A stretch of DNA of 48,333 bases from an uncultured Hyphomicrobiales bacterium (GCA_903839845.1 CAIMEA010000163.1:1-48333), one strand, 5' to 3'; positions 31,107 to 40,018 are shown, counted from the stretch's first letter. The notes: generated by a model from the sequence alone, not told the origin. Made by a program: numbers and translations.

Positions 31107-32753
31107 ATGCCGTCGTCGCGACGGCCTCGATCAGGCGTGGCGATGTCCCTGGGGCAGCGGTATCGGCGGAACAAATCTGTGACAGCGCGTGGCGGTCGTC
31201 GGCAATCGTATGGCCTGTCCACGCTGCGCGCGACCGCGCGGCGCTGCGCGGCCTTGGGCCTGCCGCTTAGCCTTGCCTGCCTGATCCTGCTCGGCGCCAA
31301 CGACTCGCTGCAAACCGCGTCAGCCGAGGGCGACACCCGCACTTTGTCGTTTCATCACCTGCATACCGGCGAGACCATCACCATCACCTACAAGCGCGAT
31401 GGCCGCTATGACGACGCCGCTTTGAAGAAGCTCGACTGGTTCATGCGCGACTGGCGTCGCGAGGAGTCGACCCGCATGGACCCCAAGCTGTTCGACATTT
31501 TGTGGGAAGCCTATCGCGACGTCGGCGGCAAGACACCGATCGAGGTGATCTGCGGCTATCGCGCGCCCGGCACCAACGCCATGCTGCGCGCCCGCTCGAG
31601 CGGCGTCGCCCAGAACAGCAATCACGTTACCGGCCAGGCGATGGACTTCGCCATTCCCGGCGTCGATCTGGAAAAATTGCGCGAAGTCGGGTTGCGCCTG
31701 CAGCGCGGCGGCGTCGGTTTCTATCCGACCTCCGGCTCGCCTTTCGTGCATATGGATACCGGCACGGTCCGGCATTGGCCGCGCATGACCCACGACCAAT
31801 TGGCCAAAGTGTTCCCGGACGGGCGCACGGTCCATGTGCCGTCCGATGGCAAACCGCTGCCCGGCTATGCGCTGGCGCTCGCCGATGTCGAGCGCCGCGG
31901 CAGCGAACCGTCGTCGGTGTCGCTGGCGGCCGCGCGCGACGCCGGCGTCGTTGCCGCGAATGCCGAAGGCAAGAAAACGAAGCGCGGCTTGCTGGCCAGT
32001 CTGTTCCGCGGCAGTCTCGATGCCGAGCCGCCGGATGAGACGGTGGACGAACAGCAGGCCGCGCCGAAACAGGCGCGCGGGCCGATCGTCGTGGCCAGCA
32101 TGACGCCGGCCGTGGGTCCGAAGAAAGTCGCCGTCGAGCGCGTGGTGCCGCTGCCGGCAGCGCGGCCGGTCGCTGCCTTGGCGGCAGCGGACGCGCCGAA
32201 AACCTGGAACAGCAAGATTGAAAGCAGCGATCTCGCGCCGGTGAGCGAGGCCGCGACGGTCGATGCGCAGCCGCCTTTTGCCGTGGCCAACGCCGGTCCC
32301 GAAATCACCGCCAGCACCGCGCCGCTGGCCTATGCCGGCGCCGAACCGCCGGCGCCGATACCGCCTGTGCGCGCCAAGCCGATGGGCGCGGCGCTGACGG
32401 CAACGAAAGCCGCGGCCCTGCCCGCGCCCGTCGTGCCGGCGTCAACGACCGCGCAAGATGTTTCAGTCCCGTTCGCCGCGGCGCTGACCGGCGGCGTTCT
32501 AAATCCGGGCAGCCCCTGGCTGCGCGCCGTCCTGTTGGCGCCGAGCATCAGCGGCGCGATGACCGCGACGCAATGGGGCGCGACGCCGCTGCGGGCCACG
32601 GCCAATCTATTGCACAAGCCGGCGCAGTCGCTGGTGATGACGTTCTCGGACGACCCGCATCTCGGCATGACCACCGAGCGCTTCGACGGCCAGGCGGTCG
32701 AGTTCCTGGCGACCGCGACGTTCACGTCGCAGATGACGGCGGCGTTGCGCTAG
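31107..32753 (+). CDS. DUF882/YcbK (MepK-like) peptidoglycan peptidase
   Basis: A 548-residue protein. After a basic head and a hydrophobic anchor or signal (LGLPLSLACLILLGAN, about 50-65) comes the M15-type DUF882 domain. Its zinc ligands are H173 and D180 in SNHVTGQAMDF and H215 in SPFVHMDTG. E. coli MepK, of this family, cuts the 3-3 links made by L,D-transpeptidases. The last 320 residues are a low-complexity tail rich in A, P and V, with no domain I recognise; E. coli MepK is only about 180 residues. ATG 31143 is an alternative start. A TTAACC site lies at 31085-31090. Confidence 0.88.
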   Translation: MPSSRRPRSGVAMSLGQRYRRNKSVTARGGRRQSYGLSTLRATARRCAALGLPLSLACLILLGANDSLQTASAEGDTRTLSFHHLHTGETITITYKRDGRYDDAALKKLDWFMRDWRREESTRMDPKLFDILWEAYRDVGGKTPIEVICGYRAPGTNAMLRARSSGVAQNSNHVTGQAMDFAIPGVDLEKLREVGLRLQRGGVGFYPTSGSPFVHMDTGTVRHWPRMTHDQLAKVFPDGRTVHVPSDGKPLPGYALALADVERRGSEPSSVSLAAARDAGVVAANAEGKKTKRGLLASLFRGSLDAEPPDETVDEQQAAPKQARGPIVVASMTPAVGPKKVAVERVVPLPAARPVAALAAADAPKTWNSKIESSDLAPVSEAATVDAQPPFAVANAGPEITASTAPLAYAGAEPPAPIPPVRAKPMGAALTATKAAALPAPVVPASTTAQDVSVPFAAALTGGVLNPGSPWLRAVLLAPSISGAMTATQWGATPLRATANLLHKPAQSLVMTFSDDPHLGMTTERFDGQAVEFLATATFTSQMTAALR

Positions 32754-32765
32754 CAATCTTCTTCA

Positions 32766-32879
32766 CCTCTCCCATAGGGAGAGGTCGGATTGCGAAGCAA
32801 TCCGGGTGAGGGGTTACAATCAATCGAGAGTTCTAGCCCCGCTCCCCCCAACCCTCTCCCCCAAGGGGAGAGGGAGCGC
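32766..32879. repeat. Compound hairpin repeat between convergent genes
   Basis: Three perfect hairpins in a row: CCTCTCCC/GGGAGAGG (32766-32784), GGATTGC/GCAATCC (32787-32803) and CCCTCTCCCC/GGGGAGAGGG (32852-32874). I recall similar elements dispersed in Bradyrhizobium genomes. It separates the DUF882 gene from gapR and probably terminates both. Confidence 0.8.
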
Positions 32880-32908
32880 GCCGGAGTGTGCGGCAACATA
32901 AAAAAACT

Positions 32909-33184
32909 CTACTGCAACATCCCCAGCGCGTGCATGTAGGTTTCCAGGATCTCTTCCTGTTCGCGGCGCTCGTCGGAATCCATCTTGCGCATGCGGACGA
33001 TGGCGCGCAGCGCCTTGGCGTCGAAGCCGTTGCCCTTGGCCTCGGCATAGACGTCGCGGATGTCCTCGGAGGTCGCCTTCTTTTCTTCCTCAAGCTTCTC
33101 GATGCGCTCGATGATCGCCTTGAGCTGGTCTTTGGCGAAGCGGGTTGATGGTGCTTCTTGTTCGGCCGCGGCTGAAGAAGGCAT
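32909..33184 (-). CDS. gapR: GapR/DUF2312 family nucleoid-associated protein
   Basis: A 91-residue protein that matches GapR, the alphaproteobacterial protein that binds overtwisted, AT-rich DNA and helps replication and chromosome segregation. A short disordered head ([13 protein letters not shown]) precedes [20 protein letters not shown]. The hallmark [20 protein letters not shown] block and a C-terminal helix ([14 protein letters not shown]) follow. ATG 33184 has AAGGAG 6 bases upstream, which decides it over a longer frame from 33214. Confidence 0.92.
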   Translation of the reverse strand: MPSSAAAEQEAPSTRFAKDQLKAIIERIEKLEEEKKATSEDIRDVYAEAKGNGFDAKALRAIVRMRKMDSDERREQEEILETYMHALGMLQ

Positions 33185-33351
33185 CGAGAACTCCTTGAAC
33201 TCAAACGCGGCCACGCCGCCTGATTACCCCAGCGCGGCATTCATGCCGCCAGATTGCACTGAGGTTTCGGAATTACCGGGCCCCAGGTCAAGGACACGGC
33301 GAAGTCATCCACGTTGTTCACATGGGCGACACAAATTTTTTTATTGCGGCG

Positions 33352-33660
33352 CTAGTGCCGGTGCGACTTCTCGAAAGCCGCCTTCTGCTCCGGCGAGGCC
33401 TCTTTCTGGTTCCGGGCGCGCCACTCGTCATAGGGCATGCCGTAGACGATCTCGCGGCTCTCGTCCTTGGACATCGGCAACCCCTTGGCGTCGGCGGCCT
33501 CCTTCATCCAGTTCGACAGGCAATTGCGGCAGAAACCGGCGAGATTCATCAAATCGATGTTCTGCACATCGTTGCGCTCGCGCAGATGCTCAACCAGACG
33601 CCGGTAAACGGCCGCCTCCAGTTCGGTGCGGGTCTTGTCATCGGAAATCTTGTCGGCCAT
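33352..33660 (-). CDS. DUF1244 family protein
   Basis: A 102-residue cytosolic protein of the DUF1244 family: helical, with the block FCRNCLSNWMKEAADAKGLP and then IVYGMPYDEWRARNQKEASP. The two cysteines (C-R-N-C) are conserved in the family and may bind metal, but no function is established. It is 167 bases upstream of gapR on the same strand, perhaps sharing a transcript, and is divergent from the luciferase-like monooxygenase gene. Confidence 0.9.
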   Translation of the reverse strand: MADKISDDKTRTELEAAVYRRLVEHLRERNDVQNIDLMNLAGFCRNCLSNWMKEAADAKGLPMSKDESREIVYGMPYDEWRARNQKEASPEQKAAFEKSHRH

Positions 33661-33750
33661 GAGCGGTATCCTTCGCGGTTCCGTCCGTTAAGATAGGCGC
33701 AGGCGCCGCAGCGTTCCAGAGCCAATAAAAGCCGTCACAGGGAAGAAACG

Positions 33751-34839
33751 ATGAAATTCGCGCACTTTTCGCACATTTGGGCCAAACCGGGCATGACCCC
33801 GCACCAGCGCTACGAGGAACTCTGGCGCGAACTGGAATTGTGCGACGACCTCGGCTTCGACTATTCGTTTTGCGTCGAGCATCACTTCCGCCCCGATGAG
33901 AGCTGGATTTCCTCGCCCAGCCTGTACGCGGTCGGCGCCGGCGCGCGCACCAAGCGCCTGCGCATCGGGCCGATGGGCTATATCGTGCCGCTGTATCACC
34001 CGCTGCGGCTGGTGGAGGAGATCGCCATCGTCGACCAGATGCTGGGCGGGCGCATGGAGTGTGGCCTGGTGCCGGGCATCAGCGCCGAATATTTCAAGCC
34101 GTTCGGGCTCGACTACAGTTTCCGCAAGTCGCCGACGCTGGAATTCGTCGATTACATGCGCGCCGCCTATGGCGACAAGCAGCCGTTCTCGTTTCACGGC
34201 GACAATCACAAGACCGAATCGGCGGAAATCTCGGTGCAGCCGTTTCAGAAGCCGCACCCGCCTTTGTGGATGATGAGCCGCGACCCGCAGACGCTGGAAT
34301 TCTGCGCCACGAACGGCATCAATCCCGGCTATTTCCTGATCTATCCGCGCAAGGACGCGGCGCCCCGCTACGTCAAGTTCATCGAGGACTGGGGCAAGGC
34401 CGGTCACGCGCGAAAGCCCAACATCGCCTATTGCACCATCGTCCATGTCGACGACACCGACGAGAAGGCGCTCGACGTCGCGCTCAAACGCGCGGCGCGC
34501 GCCTATGAAGGCTTCCTGCCGCATCCCAAACCCGGCGAGACCTTCGAGGAGCGCGTGCGCGAGCACGCCAAGAAATTCATCGGCCGCGGCGAACCGGGCG
34601 CGTCCGAAATCATGGCCAATCTGTTCGACGCCGATTACCTGATGAAGCACGAGCTTGTGTTCATCGGCTCGCCGGAAACCGTGGCAGCGAAGATTCACGC
34701 CGCCGCCAAGGCCGGCCTGTTCAACGTGTTCCTCGGCGAGTTCAATTTCTCGGATCTGCCGGAAGCCGACCTGATGCGCTCGATCAAACTGTTCGGCGAG
34801 AAGGTGATCCCGGCGCTGCGCGACTACGAGCCGTTCTAA
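33751..34839 (+). CDS. LLM class flavin-dependent oxidoreductase
   Basis: A 362-residue luciferase-like TIM barrel that should use reduced FMN and oxygen (or F420) on an organic substrate. Family features: GFDYSFCVEHHFRPDESW near the N-terminus, RLRIGPMGYIVPLYHPLRLV, and the phosphate-binding stretch around RMECGLVPGIS. A later FIGSPETVAAKIHA block is typical of alkane- or alkanal-type members. AGGGAAG precedes the ATG. A strong hairpin follows the stop and separates it from the convergent MFS permease gene. The substrate is unknown. Confidence 0.9.
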   Translation: MKFAHFSHIWAKPGMTPHQRYEELWRELELCDDLGFDYSFCVEHHFRPDESWISSPSLYAVGAGARTKRLRIGPMGYIVPLYHPLRLVEEIAIVDQMLGGRMECGLVPGISAEYFKPFGLDYSFRKSPTLEFVDYMRAAYGDKQPFSFHGDNHKTESAEISVQPFQKPHPPLWMMSRDPQTLEFCATNGINPGYFLIYPRKDAAPRYVKFIEDWGKAGHARKPNIAYCTIVHVDDTDEKALDVALKRAARAYEGFLPHPKPGETFEERVREHAKKFIGRGEPGASEIMANLFDADYLMKHELVFIGSPETVAAKIHAAAKAGLFNVFLGEFNFSDLPEADLMRSIKLFGEKVIPALRDYEPF

Positions 34840-34848
34840 GGAGAGAAA

Positions 34849-34872
34849 CGCCCCCGGTTTTGGCCGGGGGCG
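34849..34872. terminator. Terminator hairpin between convergent genes
   Basis: CGCCCCCGG (34849-34857) and CCGGGGGCG (34864-34872) pair perfectly around TTTTGG. The T run after it is broken (CTATTGTT). Both flanking genes end here. Confidence 0.75.
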
Positions 34873-34893
34873 CTATTGTTCGGTACCGCTCGG

Positions 34894-36252
34894 CTATTGC
34901 GCGTCGCGCAATTCCGGATGCGCCCTCAGCCGTGCGGTGTTGAGGCGGTGAATGAGAAAACAGATCACCGCGCCGGCGGCGAAGGGCAGCGCCGACCACA
35001 TATAGAGCTGGTCGACCGGCAGACCGATCAGCAGCGCGCCGAGCAGCGGCCCGACGATCGAGCCGATGCGGCCGATGCCCAGTTCCCAGCCCGAGCCATT
35101 GGCGCGCAGCGAGGTCGGATAGACCATGGCGCCGATGACGTTGATGCCGGACTGGATGCCGAGCACCAGGAAGCCGGCGACGAAGATAGTCACCAGCACC
35201 GCGGTCTGCGACGACAGCCCGGCGGCATAGCCAATGGCGCCGACCGCCGGCACGGCGATCACGAACAGGATGGCGACGGCGAGGAAGCGGTGCTTCTGCA
35301 GCCACCAGCACAGCACCAGAGCACCGATGGTGCCGCCGACCTGCAGGCTGGCGCCGGCCAGCGCCGCGGTCGCCGGCGGCAGCTTCGCCGCCGTCATCAA
35401 GGTCGGCGTCCAGCTGATGAGGAAGAAGTAGCCCATCAGATTGAGCGCGAACAATAGCCACAGCAGCGGCGTGATCAGCGCAAGGCCATCGCGGAACAGA
35501 TGGGCCGGACTGAAGCCGGCATATTGCTTCTCGTCCTCGATGACGAATTTGGCATTCGGCGGCACGATGTAATCCGGCCGGATTGCCTTGATGGTCTTTT
35601 CCATCTTGCCGCGCTGGCTTTCGTGCAGCGCCATGTACTTGATCGATTCCGGCAGGCCGATCCAGGCGGCGATGGCGATGACGATCGGCACGATGCCGCC
35701 GATCAGAAACAGGATCTGCCAGCCATGCGTCGGCACCAGCGCGGCGGTGACGAAGCCGGGAATGGCGCCGCCGAGCGGTACGCAGCCGACGGCGATGATC
35801 GCCAAAGTGGCGCGCAATTTGCGCGGCGCCGATTCGGCGTTGATGGCAACGACGTTGGGAATGACGCCGCCGATGCCGAGACCGGCGAGCAGGCGCAGCC
35901 AGAACATCTGGTCGAGATTGGTGGAGTAAGCGGCGCCGAGCGTGAACACGCCGAACACCAGGTTGGCCCAGACCAAAGCCGCCTTGCGGCCGTAGCGGTC
36001 GCCGACAAAGCCGAACAAAGCCGAGCCGAACAGAATGCCGATCAGGCTGGCGCTGAACACCGGCCCGAGCGCGCCCGGCTTCAAGGCCCACTCCTTGGCG
36101 AGACTGGGCGCGGCGAAGGCGATGGCGGCGATGTCGTAGCCGTCAATCAGAACGATAAAGAACGACCAGACGATCAGCATAATCTGAAACGAGCTTAGGC
36201 CGCGCTCGTCCAGCAGACGTGACACCTGGACGACTGGTTGATCCGCCATCAT
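34894..36252 (-). CDS. MFS transporter, aromatic acid:H+ symporter type
   Basis: A 452-residue permease with 12 predicted membrane segments. The DGYDIAAIAFAAPSLAKEW block in helix 1 is the PcaK/BenK (AAHS) signature, and the loop 2-3 motif reads GFVGDRYGRKAALVWAN. The second half repeats the plan with FFLISWTPTLMTAAKLPP. Members import benzoate-, hydroxybenzoate- or muconate-like acids with protons. GGGGAGG precedes two adjacent ATGs (36252 and 36249); either may be used. Nearby catabolic genes are on the other strand, so the substrate is unassigned. Confidence 0.9.
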   Translation of the reverse strand: MMADQPVVQVSRLLDERGLSSFQIMLIVWSFFIVLIDGYDIAAIAFAAPSLAKEWALKPGALGPVFSASLIGILFGSALFGFVGDRYGRKAALVWANLVFGVFTLGAAYSTNLDQMFWLRLLAGLGIGGVIPNVVAINAESAPRKLRATLAIIAVGCVPLGGAIPGFVTAALVPTHGWQILFLIGGIVPIVIAIAAWIGLPESIKYMALHESQRGKMEKTIKAIRPDYIVPPNAKFVIEDEKQYAGFSPAHLFRDGLALITPLLWLLFALNLMGYFFLISWTPTLMTAAKLPPATAALAGASLQVGGTIGALVLCWWLQKHRFLAVAILFVIAVPAVGAIGYAAGLSSQTAVLVTIFVAGFLVLGIQSGINVIGAMVYPTSLRANGSGWELGIGRIGSIVGPLLGALLIGLPVDQLYMWSALPFAAGAVICFLIHRLNTARLRAHPELRDAQ

Positions 36253-36367
36253 TGCCTCCCCGGGGCATTTGTTTTCGTTCGGCCTTTACGGCCTTGCGGT
36301 AATGGTATGCCCCCGCGCGCAAGATGGATAGCGGGGTATGTGGAAAGGATAGCATCATTCAAAATCC

Positions 36368-36525
36368 GTCATGCCCGGGCATAGCCCGTCGAAGACGGGC
36401 GTGAACGCCCTTATGTCCCGGGCATCCACGTCTTGTTTTTCAAAGTAAGAAAGAAAGTCGTGGATGGCCGGGACATAGGCGAGCGAAGCGACGCCGTCCT
36501 TCTGACGGCTATGCCCGGCCATGAC
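36368..36525. repeat. 158-bp cloverleaf-like inverted repeat element
   Basis: The outer 19 bases of each end pair with one mismatch (around TGCCCGGGCATAGCC and GGCTATGCCCGG). A second, inner paired stretch (TATGTCCCGGGCATCCACG with CGTGGATGGCCGGGACATA, one mismatch) surrounds a 28-base loop. Small hairpins bulge from each arm (CCGTC/GACGG and GGGCGT/ACGCCC on the left, GCCGTC/GACGGC on the right). The right end shares sequence with the palindromes at 304 and 643. It follows livF. Confidence 0.82.
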
Positions 36526-36533
36526 GAGAATAA

Positions 36534-37244
36534 TCAGCCGGCGCCGAGATAAGCGCGCTGCACCGCCGGGTCGGCGCTCAGCGCCACGCCGGTGCCGGCG
36601 CCGACGATGCGGCCGGACTCGATCAGATAGCCGCGGTCGGCGATTTTCAGGCTCTGCTTGGCGTTCTGCTCGACCAGCATAATTCCCAAACCGGCATCGC
36701 GGATGCGCGCCAGGCTCTGAAACAGCTCCTTGCACATGATCGGCGACAACCCGAGCGACGGCTCATCAAGCAGGAGAATATCCGGCGCCGTCATCAGCGC
36801 GCGGCCGATCGCCACCATCTGCTGTTCGCCGCCGCTCATGGTGCGCACGGTCTGGCGCAGCCTTTCGTTGAGGCGCGGGAACAGCGACAGCACCAGATCG
36901 AGGTTGCGTGTCTCCGCCGCCCGCGCGCGCGCCGGAAACGCGCCGAGCAGCAGGTTTTCGCGCACCGTCATCTCGCCGAAGATGCCGCGGCCTTCCGGCA
37001 CCAGCGCCACGCCGGCCGCGACAATGTCGTGGGCCGGAACGCCGGTGAGGTCCCGGCCCGCCATCGCGATGCGGCCGCCGGGCGCCACCGGCACGAGGCC
37101 GCCGATCGCCTTCAGCAATGTCGTCTTGCCGGCGCCGTTGGCGCCGAGGATGACGACCAGTTCGCCGCGCCCGACATTCAGCGACACGCCATCGAGCGCG
37201 CAGTGCTTGCCGTAAAAGGCGGAGATGGCGGAAATCTCAATCAT
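36534..37244 (-). CDS. livF: Branched-chain amino acid type ABC transporter, ATPase
   Basis: A 236-residue ABC ATPase of the LivF type. Walker A is GANGAGKTT, the Q loop region contains LVPEGRGIFGEMTVRENLLL, the signature is TMSGGEQQMVAIGRAL and Walker B is ILLLDEPSLGLSP. ATG 37244 gives the normal MIEISAISAFYG start; GTG 37253 would add three residues. It overlaps the end of the upstream permease-ATPase fusion by 8 bases. It completes the Liv-type importer encoded to 41227. Confidence 0.95.
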   Translation of the reverse strand: MIEISAISAFYGKHCALDGVSLNVGRGELVVILGANGAGKTTLLKAIGGLVPVAPGGRIAMAGRDLTGVPAHDIVAAGVALVPEGRGIFGEMTVRENLLLGAFPARARAAETRNLDLVLSLFPRLNERLRQTVRTMSGGEQQMVAIGRALMTAPDILLLDEPSLGLSPIMCKELFQSLARIRDAGLGIMLVEQNAKQSLKIADRGYLIESGRIVGAGTGVALSADPAVQRAYLGAG

Positions 37245-38970
37245 CGGCGTCACCGAGATAGGCGCGGATCACTTGCCTGTCGGCGAGCACGATCGCCGGG
37301 GAACCCTCGGCGATTTTGGCGCCCGTGTTCATGACGACGCAGCGGTCGCACAGCGAGCGGATCGCGTCCATCATATGCTCGACGATGATGATGGTGAGCC
37401 CTTCGTCGCGCAGCATCTTCACGAGCGCGATGCCGACCTGGAGTTCGGACGGGTTAAGACCGGCGAGCCACTCGTCCAGCAGCAGCACGTCCGGATCGAG
37501 CGCCAGCGCGCGCGCCAGTTCGAGACGTTTCTGGTCGATATAGGTGAACTGGCTGGCCGGCATGTCGGCCTTGTCGCCGAGGCCGACGCGGCTGAGCAAT
37601 TCGCGCGCCCGGGCATCGGCCGCCTCGCCCCACAGCGCCTCTGAATGAAAGGCGAGACCGGCGATCACATTCTCCAGGCAGGTCGAGGCGCCGAGCACCC
37701 GCACCAGCTGGAACGTGCGGGCGACGCCGCGTTGCGCGACGCGATGCGCCGGCAGCCGGGCGATCGGCCGGCCGTCGAGCCTGATGTCGCCGCTGTCGGG
37801 GAGAATAGCGCCGGAAATCAGATTGAGCGCGGTGGTCTTGCCCGAGCCGTTCGGCCCGATCAGGCCGAGGATTTCGCCGCGCTTCAATTCAAAACTCAGA
37901 TTATCGACGGCGACCAGGCCGCCGAACGATTTGCGCAAGCCTGAGACGTGCAACACCGGCGCATCGCCCGCTCCTTCGCGCCGCGCGGCGCGCGGCCAGA
38001 CCCAGCCGAAGATCGCTTCGGCGAGCGCCGACATGCCGGTGGCCGACGCGGCCCGGCCGAACGACGGCACGCGCGCCGCCAGAAGCCCGAACACGCCCTG
38101 CGGCAAGGCATAGACGATGAGCACGAACACAAGGCCGAGTAGGATGCTGAAATAATTCGGGAAGGTGCCGATCAAGAGTTCGAACAACAGCACCAGCGGC
38201 ACCGCGCCCATCAGCGGCCCGAACAAAGCGCCGGCGCCGCCGAACAACGCCATGATGACGACCTCGAACGAGATCATCGGATTAAACGCAATCGCCGGAT
38301 CGATATAGGTCCAGCGCGGCGCCATGATCGCGCCGGTGACCGTCATGAAGGCGGCGCTGATCGCGAACAGAGCCAGCTTGGCGCGCGTCGTGTCGATGCC
38401 GCAATGGCGCGCCACGGTTTCATCCTGGCCGATGACGCGCACGGCGAGACCCAGCCGCGAATGGCGGATCAGCCAGCCGACGCACAGCACCGCGACGGAC
38501 AGCGCCAGCAGCCGCCAGTAGATTCCTTCCGACGTTGTCTCGGCGAAGATATAGCGGCCGACCGAGCCGTGAATATTGACCTCGTACCAGGTGACGATCT
38601 GACGAATGAGTTCGGACAGGCCGAAACTGAAGATGACGAAATAGATGCCGGACAGCCGTAGCGTCGACAGACCGACGACCAGCGCGATGAGCACGCCGAC
38701 CACGGCCGCGATCAGCAGTATCAGCGGGATCGGCAGCAGATCGGGCAGCACCGCGGTGGTGTAGGCGCCGATGCCAAAGAAGGCCGCCGTGGCCAGCGCG
38801 ATATAATGCGTCGGCCCGGAGAACAGCGCCCATGCCGTCGCCAGCACGGTGAAATACAAAAGGCTGATGCCGAGCGCGAGATGATAGCCGCTGGCGACCA
38901 GCGGCACCGCGGCCAAAACGGCGATGACGGCGGCAATGCCAGCGCCAGCGTAACCCTTGGAGATTTTCAC
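37237..38970 (-). CDS. Fused permease-ATPase of Liv-type ABC transporter (LivM-LivG)
   Basis: A 577-residue fusion. Residues 1 to about 320 are the LivM permease with about ten helices (YHLALGISLLYFTVLATAWA, IALATAAFFGIGAYTTAVL, ALFGGAGALFGPLMGA). Residues about 345-577 are the LivG ATPase: Walker A GPNGSGKTT (K378) and Walker B VLLLDEWLAGLNPSE. The ABC signature is degenerate: QFTYIDQKRLELARAL at 474-489 in place of LSxGQ. Since LivF has a normal signature, one composite site may hydrolyse ATP less well. The start is GTG 38970 with GGGAGG upstream, overlapping the livH stop as GTGA. The very long frame continuing to 39873 is antisense shadow plus read-through. Confidence 0.92.
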   Translation of the reverse strand: MKISKGYAGAGIAAVIAVLAAVPLVASGYHLALGISLLYFTVLATAWALFSGPTHYIALATAAFFGIGAYTTAVLPDLLPIPLILLIAAVVGVLIALVVGLSTLRLSGIYFVIFSFGLSELIRQIVTWYEVNIHGSVGRYIFAETTSEGIYWRLLALSVAVLCVGWLIRHSRLGLAVRVIGQDETVARHCGIDTTRAKLALFAISAAFMTVTGAIMAPRWTYIDPAIAFNPMISFEVVIMALFGGAGALFGPLMGAVPLVLLFELLIGTFPNYFSILLGLVFVLIVYALPQGVFGLLAARVPSFGRAASATGMSALAEAIFGWVWPRAARREGAGDAPVLHVSGLRKSFGGLVAVDNLSFELKRGEILGLIGPNGSGKTTALNLISGAILPDSGDIRLDGRPIARLPAHRVAQRGVARTFQLVRVLGASTCLENVIAGLAFHSEALWGEAADARARELLSRVGLGDKADMPASQFTYIDQKRLELARALALDPDVLLLDEWLAGLNPSELQVGIALVKMLRDEGLTIIIVEHMMDAIRSLCDRCVVMNTGAKIAEGSPAIVLADRQVIRAYLGDADD

Positions 38971-39845
38971 CGCGCCGGCCTCCCGAACAGGCCGGTCGGC
39001 CGCCACAACAGCGCGCCGAGAAACAGCGCATAGGTGACGGCGATGGTCAGGCCCGGATCGACCAGCCGCGCCACCGCCGTTTCGGCAATGCCGAGCAGCA
39101 GTCCGGCGACCAGCGCGCCCATCATGTTGCCGACGCCGCCCATGATAACGACAATCAGCGCCTTCATGGTGAAGATGACGCCGCTCGCCGCGCTGAACGT
39201 CAGAAACATGCTGATCAGCACACCGCCGGCGCCGACAATAGCGCCGCCGGCGGCGAAGGCGAGACCGGACGCGGCGGCGATATCGATGCCGGACAATTGC
39301 GCCGCCACCGGATTGACCGCGATCGCGCGTAACGCCGTGCCGTAGCGCGTGCGTGTCAGCAGCACATAAAGGGCGCCGCCGACGATCAGCGCGAAGACCA
39401 GCGCCAGGATGCGGTTCGCCGCCAATGTCGTGCCGAGAATATGGACCGGCACCGACAGATACGAATAGCTTTGCAGGGCGCCGCCGAACACGACCTGCAT
39501 CAAGCCCTGAATGACGAACAGCACGCCGAAGGTGCCGAGAATGCTGTCGACTTCCAGCATGCCCTGGTTCTTGGCGCGCTTGACCAGAGGCGTCAGCACG
39601 ATGCGGTACAACAGCCAGTTGGCGGCGAACGAAGCCGGCACGATCAACAGCAGGCCAAGGATCGGGTTGATCGCCATGCCAGTGAAGAGAAATAGCGCGC
39701 CGAAGGCGGCGGCGACGAGAAATTCGCCGTAGGACAGATTCATGATGCGGGCGATGCCGTATTGCAGCGTCAGCCCGAGCGCGATCAGCGCATACATGCC
39801 GCCGAGCACCAGCCCGGAGAGAAGAATGTCGAGGGTGAGGGTCAT
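38967..39845 (-). CDS. livH: Branched-chain amino acid type ABC transporter permease
   Basis: A 292-residue LivH permease with about eight helices. It begins ILLSGLVLGGMYALIALGLT and continues YGIARIMNLSYGEFLVAAAF, the family's signature N-terminus. The cytosolic coupling loop has RYGTALRAIAVNPVAAQLSGID, which docks the ATPase subunits. It is the second gene after the binding protein, from which 173 bases with a double-hairpin repeat separate it, and is coupled to the fused LivMG gene by a 4-base overlap. Confidence 0.95.
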   Translation of the reverse strand: MTLTLDILLSGLVLGGMYALIALGLTLQYGIARIMNLSYGEFLVAAAFGALFLFTGMAINPILGLLLIVPASFAANWLLYRIVLTPLVKRAKNQGMLEVDSILGTFGVLFVIQGLMQVVFGGALQSYSYLSVPVHILGTTLAANRILALVFALIVGGALYVLLTRTRYGTALRAIAVNPVAAQLSGIDIAAASGLAFAAGGAIVGAGGVLISMFLTFSAASGVIFTMKALIVVIMGGVGNMMGALVAGLLLGIAETAVARLVDPGLTIAVTYALFLGALLWRPTGLFGRPAR

Positions 39846-39866
39846 CAGGATTGCTGCCGAATCTTC

Positions 39867-39948
39867 CGCTCATTCCCGCGAAAGCGGGAATCCAGCACTA
39901 AAAGTCGATGCTTAAAGCTCTGGATCCCCGCTTTCGCGGGGATGAGCG
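39867..39948. repeat. Long inverted repeat with internal hairpins, between receptor and permease genes
   Basis: Each half is itself a hairpin (TTCCCGC/GCGGGAA on the left, CCCCGC/GCGGGG on the right). The two halves, 29 bases each, are inverted copies differing at two positions, and these keep each hairpin's own pairing intact. The loop is 24 bases. It lies between the receptor gene (40019-41227) and livH within the transporter operon. Confidence 0.85.
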
Positions 39949-40018
39949 GAGTTCGGAGCTCTTGGCCCGTTATTCCGGACGCCGCCGTGGTGGCAATCCG
40001 GAATGACGACCGCGCGAA

